Shown in pieces: positions 1 to 7,154 of a stretch of 13,972 nucleotides of DNA (its first letter is position 1; each line of letters begins with the position of its first letter). The translations under genes and the position numbers were made by a program. This DNA comes from Sedimentisphaera sp050251615 (GTDB lineage Bacteria > Planctomycetota > Phycisphaerae > Sedimentisphaerales > Sedimentisphaeraceae), in the NCBI GenBank assembly GCA_050251615.1, contig JBFWMM010000052.1, positions 1 through 13,972 on the forward strand, in the 5' to 3' direction. Below the pieces are notes generated by a model. That model did not search any database. It saw only the letters and a program-made list of their open reading frames with translations, and was not told the DNA's origin.

Positions 1-291
1 TTGTCGGTTTGCCTGAAAAATGTAAGATTTTTTTGAAAAAATATTTCAAACGTGAAATTTCACTCAAACGGCCGGATTTTTCTATTAGATGAATTAGTGA
101 ATAATCGCGGTTTCATCAGGTTAGCGGTTCTGATGGCGCTCCATACGCTCGCCATTGTTGGCGAAGACATTTTTTTTTGGGGGGGGGTACGGGTACGGTT
201 TACACCGAGCTCGCGCCAAGTGCAAAGCTTCTGCATAGAATAGTGCAGGAAAATAACCGGCCGCACAAATGCAGAGTTGTCAGCACAGGCG
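1..291. other. Gene-free left edge with homopolymer tract and small dyads
   Basis: No convincing gene is seen here. Open frames on both strands lack a ribosome binding site and recognisable protein content. Visible structure: an inverted repeat TTTGAAA/TTTCAAA (32-38/44-50), a perfect 12-nt palindrome GTGAAATTTCAC (52-63), CATCAG/CTGATG (114-119/130-135), a hairpin TCGCCA/TGGCGA with loop TTGT (149-164), and T9 directly followed by G9 (170-187). The 149-164 hairpin followed 5 nt later by T9 resembles a weak plus-strand terminator, but no plus-strand gene precedes it in the window. The region lies just downstream of the minus-strand decarboxylase gene, and no clear terminator for that gene is visible. 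Confidence 0.5.
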
Positions 292-1065
292 TCAGTCGGT
301 TGTTTTAACCTGCTCAACCGCTTCAATCTCTTCTGCGGTTGTTGCGCCGTGTTTATAGCCGAGCATTGAGTTGCCGAGCTCAAGGTCGAGAGAAGCAAGC
401 AGTTTACCGCGTGCGGAGGCTTGTCCCGAACCGATGTCGAGAAGGTGTCCGCCGAAGCTGCGGTCATCGCTGATAAAGTGCAGATGGTAGCCGGTTACAT
501 TGATGCCGCCGAAATACTCGGGGAACCTGAAGCCGACAATACTTCCGCAAGCTTTGTCTTTGTGGAATACGACCTGCTTTTTTGCGGCTTCCGCGAGCGG
601 AGGATATGGCTTGGTCTGTTTCGGTACGCTGCGGAATTTTACGTTCTCGAATGTGCCGTCAATCCGGAATACCCAAGGGTAGTTTTCGCCTGCGAAGTTG
701 TCTGTGAGGGCCTGCTTGAGGGAGTCAAAGCCGCTGTTAAACGACAGCTCGCAACTCTCTGCGCCCGCTATTGATGCGGCATTTGCGAAAGGCGTGTGGT
801 TGTCGGTTACCGTCAAAACGGCTCCATCAACCCGCGCCTGATAGACCTGCCCGTTTATGATTATCATCTCGCCTTCAAGCGCATCGAATGTTCCGATGCC
901 GGTATCGCCGCGCTCCTGCAACTCGCAAACTTGCGTCTCGCCATCGTAATTGCCCTGCATGAGCGCTTGAAGCGTAGAAACTTGATAGAGGCCTTCGTTT
1001 GACCTGTCAGCGGCGCATCCGGCAAGAAATACAAGCGCCGCAAGCACCAGTCCAAACTTTTTCAC
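292..1065 (-). CDS. budA: Acetolactate decarboxylase, predicted lipoprotein
   Basis: Predicted alpha-acetolactate decarboxylase, a zinc enzyme that converts 2-acetolactate to acetoin in the butanediol/acetoin branch from pyruvate. The 257-residue protein keeps the family pattern: 'YQVSTLQALMQGNYDG' near residues 27-42, 'GIGTFDALEGEM' (56-67), an arginine in 'FRIDGTF' (R134), and the zinc-ligand region with H194 and H196 in 'GYHLHF' and H207 in 'GGHLLD'. The start is GTG at 1065, with GGAG placed 6 nt upstream. The N-terminus is a lipoprotein signal: KK, a hydrophobic stretch, then lipobox LAGC with C17 as the likely lipidated residue. That would place the enzyme on the outer face of a membrane, whereas most family members are cytosolic; a few bacilli export theirs. 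It lies 28 nt downstream of rimO on the same strand, so co-transcription is likely although the functions are unrelated. No acetolactate synthase or butanediol dehydrogenase gene is in the window. The symbol is given by family; alsD and aldC are synonyms. Confidence 0.9.
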   Translation of the reverse strand: MKKFGLVLAALVFLAGCAADRSNEGLYQVSTLQALMQGNYDGETQVCELQERGDTGIGTFDALEGEMIIINGQVYQARVDGAVLTVTDNHTPFANAASIAGAESCELSFNSGFDSLKQALTDNFAGENYPWVFRIDGTFENVKFRSVPKQTKPYPPLAEAAKKQVVFHKDKACGSIVGFRFPEYFGGINVTGYHLHFISDDRSFGGHLLDIGSGQASARGKLLASLDLELGNSMLGYKHGATTAEEIEAVEQVKTTD

Positions 1066-1071
1066 AATAAG

Positions 1072-1075
1072 CTCC
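1072..1075 (-). promoter_or_regulatory. Ribosome binding site fixing the GTG start of the decarboxylase
   Basis: On the minus strand AAAGGAG precedes the GTG codon at 1065-1063 with a 6-nt spacer. This supports the GTG start, which is also the one giving a complete lipoprotein signal peptide. Confidence 0.75.
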
Positions 1076-1093
1076 TTTTACAACAAAACGTAT

Positions 1094-2419
1094 TTACTCC
1101 GGTTCCGCGATCAGGTCGTAACCGTCCGCGCAGACCACTCTCACTTTGAAAAATTCGCCCGCCTCAACCTGCACATCGGGCACCTTGACTACGCCATCAA
1201 TCTCCGGCGCTTGTCCGTAGTAGCGTGCTATCGTGCCGCCTTCAACAACCGCTTCCGAGAGTACCTCCATCTCGCTGCCGGCGAGTCCCGCATTTTTCTC
1301 GCAGGCTATTTCGCTTTGAACAGTCATAATCTCATCAAGGCGTTTCTTCTTTGTGTCTTCATCAAGCTTCCCGGGGAGCTCTGCGGCGGGGGTGCCTTCC
1401 TCTGCGCTGTACATAAAACAACCCAGCGCATCAAACTTCGCCCACTTCATAAACTCAACAAGCTCGTTGTGCTGCTGCGCTGTTTCGCCCGGAAAGCCCG
1501 TGATAACGGTCGTACGAAGGACGAGCCCCGGCAGCTTTGCTCGCAGCCTCTCGATAAGCGAGGTCGTGTTTTCGCGAGTATCTGTGCGGCGCATAGAGCG
1601 CAGTATGTCGTTGTTTATATGCTGTATCGGCATATCGATGTACGGTACGATATGCCTGCTTTGTGCGATTGTGTCAATCAGCCTGTCGCTGATTGTCGAG
1701 GGGTACATATACAAAACGCGAATCCAGATGAAGTCGAGCTTGTCCAGCTCAATCAGCAGTTCGCAGAGGCCGTCTTTCATTCCGAGGTCGCGGCCGTAGA
1801 AATTGCTGTCCTGCGCGATCAGATTCACTTCCTTTACGCCCGAATCGAGCAGAAGCTTTGCCTCTTCCACAACAAGCTCCGGCGGCTTGCTGCGGAAATT
1901 CCCCCTTATCGAGGGTATCGTGCAGAAGGCACATTTCTTGTCACAGCCGTCGCTGATGCGCAGATACGCGCTACCCGGTTGTGTTGTCAGCATGCGGATT
2001 CGGTCGTCTGAAACGAAGCTTTTGCCGGCGTCGATATCGATGGAGGGGTGCTTCTCTCGAAGTGATGCAGAGATTATCTCGGCGATTTCGTCGCGATTTG
2101 CCAAGCCTACAAGGCAGTCAATCTCGGGCACCGCTTCGAGCAGTTTTTCCTTATCCCGCTCCACAAGGCAACCCGCGGCAACGAGCAGTTTGATTTTGCC
2201 CTTTCGCCGCTGCCCCGCAAAATGCAGCAGCTCGCCTAAGGCTTCGTTTTTCGCGTCGCTTATGAAGCCGCACGTGTTTACGACGACTATATCGCAGCGC
2301 TGTTCGTCTGCGGTGAGTATAAATCCATGCTGGGCGAGCCGCGCCAGCATTACTTCCGAGTCAACGGTGTTCTTGGGGCATCCGAGCGAAACGAATGCGA
2401 TTTTCAGTTGTTTTTTCAT
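1094..2419 (-). CDS. rimO: Ribosomal protein S12 methylthiotransferase RimO
   Basis: Radical-SAM methylthiotransferase that adds a methylthio group to the beta-carbon of a conserved aspartate in ribosomal protein S12. The 441-residue length is normal for the family. The N-terminal UPF0004 domain starts 'VSLGCPKNTVDSE' and holds the three cysteines for the auxiliary 4Fe-4S cluster: C14, C50 (in 'VNTCGF') and C84 (in 'AAGCLVER'). The radical-SAM cluster motif CX3CX2C is C159-C163-C166 in 'DGCDKKCAFCTIPSIRG'; that 'IPSIRG' context favours RimO over the related tRNA enzymes MiaB and MtaB. A TRAM-like beta domain occupies roughly the last 65 residues. The ATG is at 2419; the only purine-rich upstream match (AGGA) lies 13 nt away, so the ribosome binding site is weak. 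The gene is divergent from the SH3-protein gene and is the upstream member of a likely two-gene unit with the decarboxylase. Confidence 0.95.
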   Translation of the reverse strand: MKKQLKIAFVSLGCPKNTVDSEVMLARLAQHGFILTADEQRCDIVVVNTCGFISDAKNEALGELLHFAGQRRKGKIKLLVAAGCLVERDKEKLLEAVPEIDCLVGLANRDEIAEIISASLREKHPSIDIDAGKSFVSDDRIRMLTTQPGSAYLRISDGCDKKCAFCTIPSIRGNFRSKPPELVVEEAKLLLDSGVKEVNLIAQDSNFYGRDLGMKDGLCELLIELDKLDFIWIRVLYMYPSTISDRLIDTIAQSRHIVPYIDMPIQHINNDILRSMRRTDTRENTTSLIERLRAKLPGLVLRTTVITGFPGETAQQHNELVEFMKWAKFDALGCFMYSAEEGTPAAELPGKLDEDTKKKRLDEIMTVQSEIACEKNAGLAGSEMEVLSEAVVEGGTIARYYGQAPEIDGVVKVPDVQVEAGEFFKVRVVCADGYDLIAEPE

Positions 2420-2527
2420 ATTTTAAGACTTTTCCTTATTTTTTCGGCCAATGGCCTTGAACAAGCTTGTATTTTAAGTAAATAAGCTCGGTTGGGTAGA
2501 ATTATTTGGTCCTTACGCGAAAAACCA

Positions 2528-2556
2528 TTGACAACAAGTCTCGTAGAGGTAACTTA
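2528..2556 (+). promoter_or_regulatory. Possible promoter for the SH3-domain protein
   Basis: A perfect TTGACA lies at 2528-2533. At 17-18 nt spacing the -10 region (2551-2559, AACTTAATC) matches TATAAT poorly, so only the -35 box is convincing. It is about 100 nt upstream of the gene in the divergent intergenic region. Confidence 0.3.
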
Positions 2557-2577
2557 ATCTATTTGCAGCTATGTTTG

Positions 2578-2606
2578 GCGGAACCGGCGTTGAGAAAGCC
2601 GGCCGC
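2578..2606 (+). other. Leader hairpin upstream of the SH3-domain protein
   Basis: GCGG-AA-CCGGC (2578-2588) pairs with GCCGGCCGC (2598-2606), giving a 9-bp GC-rich stem with a two-nucleotide bulge and a 9-nt loop. It ends 16 nt before the GGAG ribosome binding site at 2623-2626, so it would sit in the 5' leader. No run of T follows, so it is not an intrinsic terminator. Function is unknown. Confidence 0.4.
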
Positions 2607-2634
2607 ATAAGAGAATTTCATCGGAGAAAAGAAA

Positions 2635-3909
2635 ATGAGGCATGCAAAGTATTTGCTGGCGTTGCTCCTTTTGGCGTCCGTTTTGACGGCCGCAGAGAAG
2701 CAGTATCCCTATGTAGCCCGCGTAACAGGCGAAAATGTGTTTGTTCGTTCGGGTTCCGGCATGAACTACTACCGTTGCGCGAGGATTTCATCGCCCGATA
2801 CCGTCAAGGTAACGGCGGAGCAGTTTGGGTGGGCGCGAATCGAGCCTCTCCAGACTTGCTATTCGCTCATAGCGAAGGAGTATGTCGAGCAGGATAAGAC
2901 AGACAAATCCGTGGGTGTGGTTAGGGCGAGCAACGTGAATGTATGGGCAGGTTCGCCGTACGTTTCGCCCGTGCACTCTACTACAAAACAGCTATCACTC
3001 AACAATGGCGTGAAGGTGAACATTATCGGCGTTGATGGCGACTACTTCAAGATTCGCCCTCCGGCAGGCGCAAGCTACTGGATCAACAGCGCTTATATTG
3101 AATATCTCGGCGCTCTTGACGATTTCGTTCCTCAGCCCGCCGGCAAAGCCGATAAGGCCAATGGTACGGCTACCGCTGATAAGAGCAAGGAGCAGGTTGC
3201 CATGCCCGTGCTACCGGCCGAAGAAACTGAGCCTGCCGGTGAGGCAGAATCAGCCGGACCGGTAGAAGCGGAAGCGACGTCGCAAGAGGCAGAGCCCGCT
3301 AAAGAAGTTGTTCTGCCGGAGCATGTTCTCAAGCAGCAGAAGGCATATGAGGCCTATTTCGTGCTTACACAGCAGCTTGTCGCAGAGCGTGAGAAGCCGC
3401 TTGATGTGCAGGATTTTACCGCGATTAAGACCGCTTTCGAGGCCATAGCCGCCGATGAGACAAACGGCAGGGCGGCTCTCTTTGCGCAGGCACAGCTCGA
3501 TGAGATCGCACGCTACGAATCTGCGCGTATGGCGAGCGAGATGGTTGCCAGACAGGATGCCGAGCTTGCCAGAAAGCTCAGCGAAATTCGCAAAGAGTAC
3601 AAACAGAAAACCGACCGGATCACCGTAACAGAAGGTTATATATACTCCGGCACACTTGCCGTGAGCTATATCTATACGGAACAGAGCGGTAATTTCCGGT
3701 ATGCCGTCAAAGATGATGCCGGAAGTATTATTGCGTATGCCGTACCTTTGAGTGATGCTGTCAAGAAGAGAGCCGCGTCCCTTATCGGGAAGAAAGTCGG
3801 CTTCATCGGTGAGACCGTTGCCGACAAAGAGACGTCCAAAGTGATTGTCTATTTCAGTGGTATTGACGAGCTTTGGATTAAGGCTCCCGAAGAATCCGCC
3901 ACCGAATAA
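2635..3909 (+). CDS. Exported protein with two SH3-like domains
   Basis: A 424-residue exported protein of unknown exact function. Residues 1-20 are a typical Sec signal peptide (MRHAKY, hydrophobic core, cleavage near LTAA). Two bacterial SH3-like domains follow: residues about 24-86, with 'ENVFVRSGSGMNYYRCARI', and about 93-158, with 'SNVNVWAGSPYVSPV' and 'YFKIRPPAGASYWI'. Such domains usually bind peptidoglycan or cell-wall peptides. Residues about 168-226 form a low-complexity Ala/Glu/Pro linker, about 227-325 a charged helical and probably coiled-coil segment, and about 330-412 a beta-rich domain I do not recognise ('YIYSGTLAVSYIY', 'KKVGFIGETV'). The ATG has GGAG 8 nt upstream. An intrinsic terminator follows 16 nt after the stop, so this is probably a single-gene transcript. 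I infer a periplasmic or envelope scaffold; no catalytic motif is visible. Confidence 0.85.
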   Translation: MRHAKYLLALLLLASVLTAAEKQYPYVARVTGENVFVRSGSGMNYYRCARISSPDTVKVTAEQFGWARIEPLQTCYSLIAKEYVEQDKTDKSVGVVRASNVNVWAGSPYVSPVHSTTKQLSLNNGVKVNIIGVDGDYFKIRPPAGASYWINSAYIEYLGALDDFVPQPAGKADKANGTATADKSKEQVAMPVLPAEETEPAGEAESAGPVEAEATSQEAEPAKEVVLPEHVLKQQKAYEAYFVLTQQLVAEREKPLDVQDFTAIKTAFEAIAADETNGRAALFAQAQLDEIARYESARMASEMVARQDAELARKLSEIRKEYKQKTDRITVTEGYIYSGTLAVSYIYTEQSGNFRYAVKDDAGSIIAYAVPLSDAVKKRAASLIGKKVGFIGETVADKETSKVIVYFSGIDELWIKAPEESATE

Positions 3910-3925
3910 AACACCAACCAGACAG

Positions 3926-3959
3926 GCAGGGGCCTCAGATGAGCTCCTGCTCTTTTTTT
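3926..3959 (+). terminator. Intrinsic terminator after the SH3-domain protein
   Basis: GCAGGGGC (3926-3933) pairs with GCTCCTGC (3943-3950), an 8-bp stem with one G-U pair and a 9-nt loop, followed by TC and T7 (3953-3959). It starts 16 nt after the stop codon and ends 17 nt before the next ATG, so it separates the two genes' transcripts. Confidence 0.85.
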
Positions 3960-3976
3960 AGACAGGATTTTGATAT

Positions 3977-4843
3977 ATGCCGAGCCACAGGCTGCATAGG
4001 GTAGAGACTGACAAATTTGACATATTAGGCTATTCTGTTGCGGGCGAGGAGACGGTTATTGCTATCCCGGGGCTTGATGTCTGTTTTGATATTGGCAAAG
4101 CGCCTGAGCAGGTGATACCGATAAACAATATGCTCCTCACGCACGGCCATATAGATCACACCTCCGGCATCGCCTACTACCTCTCGCACAGGCAGTTCTG
4201 CGACCAGAGACCGGGTACAGTTTATGGAGACAAGTTTGTCGTTGAGCATATTGAGCGCCTCGCGGAGCTCTGGGGCGAGCTTGACGGCAGCAGAATACCG
4301 GCAAAGTATGAGGCTGTTGAAGAAGGTAAGTACTACCGTATAAAACAAAATCTGTTTATAGTACCGTTTAAGACGCGCCACAATCACGATTCGTGGGGTT
4401 ATACCATAGTTGAAAGGCGAAAGAAGCTTAGAAGCGAGTATCTCGGCCTTGATCAGAAAGCGATTGTAAAACTCAAAAACGAAGGCGTAAACCTTACGGT
4501 GGGAATTGAGATTCCGCTTGTCAGCTTTACCGGCGATACCGCTTTTGCCCCGTACTGGGAGAACGCGCTTGTCCGCGACAGCGAGGTGCTGATAATCGAG
4601 TGTACATTTTTCGAGCCTGACCATAAGGAGAAGGCCAAAGCCGGCAAGCACCTGCATATTACCGAACTGGCGGAGATGCTTGCACAGATGAATAACAAGA
4701 AAATCGTCCTGACTCATTTTTCTCAGCGTACGCATATCAGAGATGCGAAAAAGCGCCTTGAAGAAGTGATGCCGGCATATATATTTGAAAAAACTGTCAT
4801 CTTGATGGATTACGGGCGGCAGAATAGTAAAAAAGAAAATTAG
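3977..4843 (+). CDS. RNase Z-like metallo-beta-lactamase fold protein
   Basis: A 288-residue MBL-fold hydrolase, most like the short form of ribonuclease Z (ElaC/TRZ type), which cuts the 3' trailer from tRNA precursors. The metal-binding set is present: HGHIDH (H56, H58, D60, H61), a histidine in 'TRHNHDSWGY' (H135), D187 in 'SFTGDTAF', and H247 in 'VLTHFSQR'. The basic/helical insert at about 148-170 ('RRKKLRSEYLGL...KLKNEG') and the HFSQR ending fit RNase Z better than lactonases or arylsulfatases, but substrate cannot be settled by eye. The ATG at 3977 has AGGA 9 nt upstream. It is the first gene after a terminator and is followed by galM after only 14 nt, so the two are probably co-transcribed. 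No signal peptide is seen; it should be cytosolic. Confidence 0.8.
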   Translation: MPSHRLHRVETDKFDILGYSVAGEETVIAIPGLDVCFDIGKAPEQVIPINNMLLTHGHIDHTSGIAYYLSHRQFCDQRPGTVYGDKFVVEHIERLAELWGELDGSRIPAKYEAVEEGKYYRIKQNLFIVPFKTRHNHDSWGYTIVERRKKLRSEYLGLDQKAIVKLKNEGVNLTVGIEIPLVSFTGDTAFAPYWENALVRDSEVLIIECTFFEPDHKEKAKAGKHLHITELAEMLAQMNNKKIVLTHFSQRTHIRDAKKRLEEVMPAYIFEKTVILMDYGRQNSKKEN

Positions 4844-4857
4844 AATTGGAGATTCAC

Positions 4858-5904
4858 ATGCCAAAAGTAAGCAGTAATTTTTTCGGAGAGGTTGATGGCC
4901 ACGCGATAGAGCTGTTCACTCTTGAAAACGACAACGGAATGAAGGCCGGTATTACAACAATCGGCGGCAACCTCGTTTCGCTTTTTGTACCGGACAAGGA
5001 CGGCAATTGTGACGATGTCGTTCTCGGATATGATAACGCCGCTGCGTATATGACTAACCCGACATACTTCGGCGCCAACTGCGGACGCGTTGCCAACCGT
5101 ATCAAAAACGGCAGATTTACAATTGATGGCGTTGAGTATCAAATAGCTCAAAACGACGGCACAGCGTCTCTGCACGGCGGCAACATAGGCTGGGATAAGA
5201 AAATCTGCGATGTGCAGGTCTGCACGACCGAATCCTGCGCTTGCCTGAAGCTTTCCTTCAAGAGCCCCGACGGCGATGAGAACTACCCGGGCAATATGGA
5301 CGTGGAAATACTCTACTCGCTCACAAACGACAATCAGCTCAAGATTGATTATAAGGCTGTAACAGACAAGACGACTCCCGTCAATATGACGCATCACAGC
5401 TACTTCAATCTCGCAGGGCACAAGGCCGGCACGCACTACGCTCACGAGATGTTTATCGATGCCGACTATTACACGCCTGTTGACGAAAACCTCATCCCGA
5501 CGGGTATTGCTCCTGTCGCCGGCACCTTCCTCGACTTTACCACCCCGAAGACAATGGGCGCTGATATGGACGAGGCCGCAAAGGACTTTACATCAGGTTT
5601 CGACCACAACTTCATTCTGAACAAAGAAGCGGGCCAGTACAAGCTTGCGGCGAGTGTTTACGAACCGACAACCGGGCGCAAAATGGACGTTTATACAGAC
5701 CAGCCTGCGATTCAGTTCTACGCCGGCAACTTCCTCGACGGCTTGAAAGGCAAGGACGGCTCACTCTACGAGAAGCATAACGGTTTCTGCCTTGAAACGC
5801 AGGTTCACCCCGATGCTGTCAACCATCCGGATTTTCCTTCGGTTGTACTTAAGCCTGGCGAAAGATACCGCCACAGCGTAGCTTATGCTTTTGGCGTGAA
5901 ATAA
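4858..5904 (+). CDS. galM: Aldose 1-epimerase (mutarotase)
   Basis: Galactose mutarotase family enzyme that interconverts alpha and beta anomers of aldoses such as galactose and glucose. Length is 348 residues, normal for the family. Family motifs: 'FGANCGRVANRIKNGRF' (71-87, R81), 'LHGGNIGWDKK' (105-115, H106 as a substrate-binding or catalytic histidine), 'MTHHSYFNLAGH' (177-188, H180 equivalent to the proposed acid), 'FDHNF' (D249), and 'CLETQVHPDA' (311-320, E313 as the catalytic base). I chose the ATG at 4858 because GGAG at 4848-4851 sits 6 nt upstream; an in-frame TTG at 4846 would add four residues but overlaps that site. No signal peptide, so cytosolic. It lies 14 nt after the RNase Z-like gene and ends before a terminator, forming a two-gene unit. 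It fits catabolism of sugars released by extracellular glycosidases. Confidence 0.95.
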   Translation: MPKVSSNFFGEVDGHAIELFTLENDNGMKAGITTIGGNLVSLFVPDKDGNCDDVVLGYDNAAAYMTNPTYFGANCGRVANRIKNGRFTIDGVEYQIAQNDGTASLHGGNIGWDKKICDVQVCTTESCACLKLSFKSPDGDENYPGNMDVEILYSLTNDNQLKIDYKAVTDKTTPVNMTHHSYFNLAGHKAGTHYAHEMFIDADYYTPVDENLIPTGIAPVAGTFLDFTTPKTMGADMDEAAKDFTSGFDHNFILNKEAGQYKLAASVYEPTTGRKMDVYTDQPAIQFYAGNFLDGLKGKDGSLYEKHNGFCLETQVHPDAVNHPDFPSVVLKPGERYRHSVAYAFGVK

Positions 5905-5917
5905 ACAGACTAATCCG

Positions 5918-5944
5918 GAGCCGGTTGCAACGCCGGCTCTTTTT
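5918..5944 (+). terminator. Intrinsic terminator after galM
   Basis: GAGCCGG (5918-5924) pairs perfectly with CCGGCTC (5933-5939) around an 8-nt loop, followed by T5 (5940-5944). It begins 13 nt after the galM stop and ends only 11 nt before the ATG of the transporter gene. Confidence 0.85.
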
Positions 5945-5955
5945 ATCGCTTTCTT

Positions 5956-6825
5956 ATGATATACCTTATAATCGTCTCGCTTGTCTGGTCGCTTTCGTTC
6001 GGCCTTATAAAGACCAATATGGCCGGCATAGACCCCGTCCTGATCACGTTCATCAGGCTCACGCTTTCGATGCTTGTGTTTGCGCCGTTCCTGCGCCTAC
6101 GCTCTATCTCGGGGAGGCTCTGCATGCGGCTTGCTGCGATTGGGGCGGTGCAGTTTGGGCTGATGTACGTTGCGTACATCTCCGCTTACGGCTACATAAA
6201 GGCCTATCAGATAGCCGCCATGACGATATTTACACCGCTGTATGTGAAGCTGTTTGACGATGCGCTTGAGAAACGATTTGACCCGCGCGCCTTTGCGCTC
6301 GTTCTTCTGGCTGTCGGCGCGACGGGCATTATATACTGGAACAGACTCGCCGAATTTCCCGTGCTGACGGGTTTTTGTCTTATGCAGGCGTCCAACATCT
6401 GCTTCGCCTGCGGACAGGTATGGTACAGGCGAACGCGCCTGCCCGATGGTGCCACAGACCGCTCCATCTTTGCGCTGCTATACGCGGGGGCTGTTTCAGC
6501 GGCTTTTCTCGGCGTCCTGTTGCGCGGCGCTCTGCCAGATATTGCGCAAATAAATTCCGCTCAGTGGCTTACGCTTCTCTACCTCGGCGTGGTGGCGAGC
6601 GGCCTGTGCTTCTTCCTCTGGAACCTCGGCGTGCGCAGGGCCGATATTACCTCTGCCGCGATATGCAACAACGCAAAAGTGCCTCTGGGAGTACTGGTTT
6701 CTCTGTTCTTATTCGGCGAGCTCAAAGGGGCCTCCGCTCCCGAGCTTGCCCGTATCGCTGCGGGAACGGCGCTTATCATCCTTGCGCTGTATCTCAACGC
6801 ACGACTCGTAAATCGCAAATCCTGA
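5956..6825 (+). CDS. EamA/DMT-family membrane transporter
   Basis: A 289-residue inner-membrane protein of the drug/metabolite transporter superfamily, with two EamA repeats (about 1-130 and 140-285) and about ten hydrophobic segments. The start 'IYLIIVSLVWSLSFGLIK' is the classic first EamA helix; repeat two includes 'LYLGVVASGLCFFLWNLGVRR', another typical EamA stretch, and 'VPLGVLVSLFLFGE' near the C-terminus. Members export or import amino acids, amines, carboxylates or nucleotide sugars; the substrate cannot be read from sequence. No Shine-Dalgarno match precedes the ATG: the 11 nt between the upstream terminator's T-run and the start codon are pyrimidine-rich. The start is nonetheless well placed, because helix 1 begins immediately. 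No own promoter is visible, so expression may depend on readthrough of the galM terminator or on an atypical promoter. Confidence 0.9.
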   Translation: MIYLIIVSLVWSLSFGLIKTNMAGIDPVLITFIRLTLSMLVFAPFLRLRSISGRLCMRLAAIGAVQFGLMYVAYISAYGYIKAYQIAAMTIFTPLYVKLFDDALEKRFDPRAFALVLLAVGATGIIYWNRLAEFPVLTGFCLMQASNICFACGQVWYRRTRLPDGATDRSIFALLYAGAVSAAFLGVLLRGALPDIAQINSAQWLTLLYLGVVASGLCFFLWNLGVRRADITSAAICNNAKVPLGVLVSLFLFGELKGASAPELARIAAGTALIILALYLNARLVNRKS

Positions 6826-6852
6826 TTCTGATTTACTCACTTGCCGTTTTCG

Positions 6853-6858
6853 TATAAT
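6853..6858 (+). promoter_or_regulatory. Perfect -10 box upstream of the GH43 remnant
   Basis: TATAAT is found at 6853-6858, 69-75 nt before the possible GH43 start codons. No good -35 hexamer occurs 16-18 nt upstream (GATTTA or TGATTT are the nearest candidates), so this may be a -10-dominated or factor-dependent promoter of the now-broken gene. Confidence 0.45.
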
Positions 6859-6881
6859 CGGTTTCGGTAGATGTTAGAGAA

Positions 6882-6907
6882 TCGTGCACAGCCGCTCGCT
6901 TGCACGA
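6882..6907 (+). other. Leader hairpin upstream of the GH43 remnant
   Basis: TCGTGCA (6882-6888) is a perfect complement of TGCACGA (6901-6907), a 7-bp stem with a 12-nt loop. It lies about 25 nt downstream of the TATAAT box and about 20 nt before the start codon, so it would be in the 5' leader of the broken gene. Confidence 0.4.
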
Positions 6908-6932
6908 ATAGAATCGGAAATGAATTATGTTA

Positions 6933-7154
6933 ATGAAATCAATCAATCCACGCTTAATTACCTCGCTTCCATTGACGCTTCAGTTTGCGGCTGTTGCATC
7001 AGCCGTCAATCCCATAATTACGGATAAATACCCTACCGCCCCTGCCGCGCTCGTTTCTGATGGCGTTGTGTATCTATACGCCGGGCACGACCAGTGCCCA
7101 CCGTACCGCAACCGTTATCAGATGTATGAATGGCTTGTTTACTCTTCAACTGAT
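6933..7154 (+). pseudogene. 5' remnant of an exported GH43-type glycoside hydrolase
   Basis: Only about the first 74 codons of a glycoside hydrolase family 43-like (xylosidase/arabinosidase type) gene remain. A signal peptide (MKSINPR, hydrophobic core, cleavage near VASA) leads directly into 'NPIITDKY', then 'PAALVSDGVVYLYAGHD' and 'YEWLVYSSTD', the usual opening blade of the GH43 five-bladed propeller. Family members are usually well over 300 residues, so all later catalytic elements are missing. The family's 'DPAAL' motif, whose Asp is the catalytic base, reads 'APAAL' here; GCC instead of GAC would be one base change. An alternative ATG at 6927 lies two codons upstream. The frame stays open to 7217, but after 7154 the bases belong to a transposase fragment on the other strand. 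The gene is therefore not functional. Confidence 0.75.

Noticed and set aside
52..243. Plus-strand 63-codon open frame starting at GTG in the left edge
   Set aside because: No ribosome binding site, the start lies inside a palindrome, the frame crosses the T9G9 tract, and the product resembles nothing known.
60..467. Minus-strand 135-codon open frame overlapping the decarboxylase 3' end
   Set aside because: Its first part is an out-of-frame shadow of the decarboxylase gene, and the rest crosses the homopolymer tract with no family resemblance.
1211..2011. 266-codon plus-strand open frame opposite rimO
   Set aside because: It is antisense to a fully convincing rimO, rich in Cys/Arg and without any domain pattern.
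4846..4857. TTG at 4846 as the galM start
   Set aside because: The TTG overlaps the GGAG ribosome binding site that serves the ATG at 4858, and the extra residues are not needed for the fold.
4025..4864. 279-codon minus-strand open frame opposite the RNase Z-like gene
   Set aside because: Antisense shadow of a gene with a complete metal-binding motif set; no recognisable protein content.
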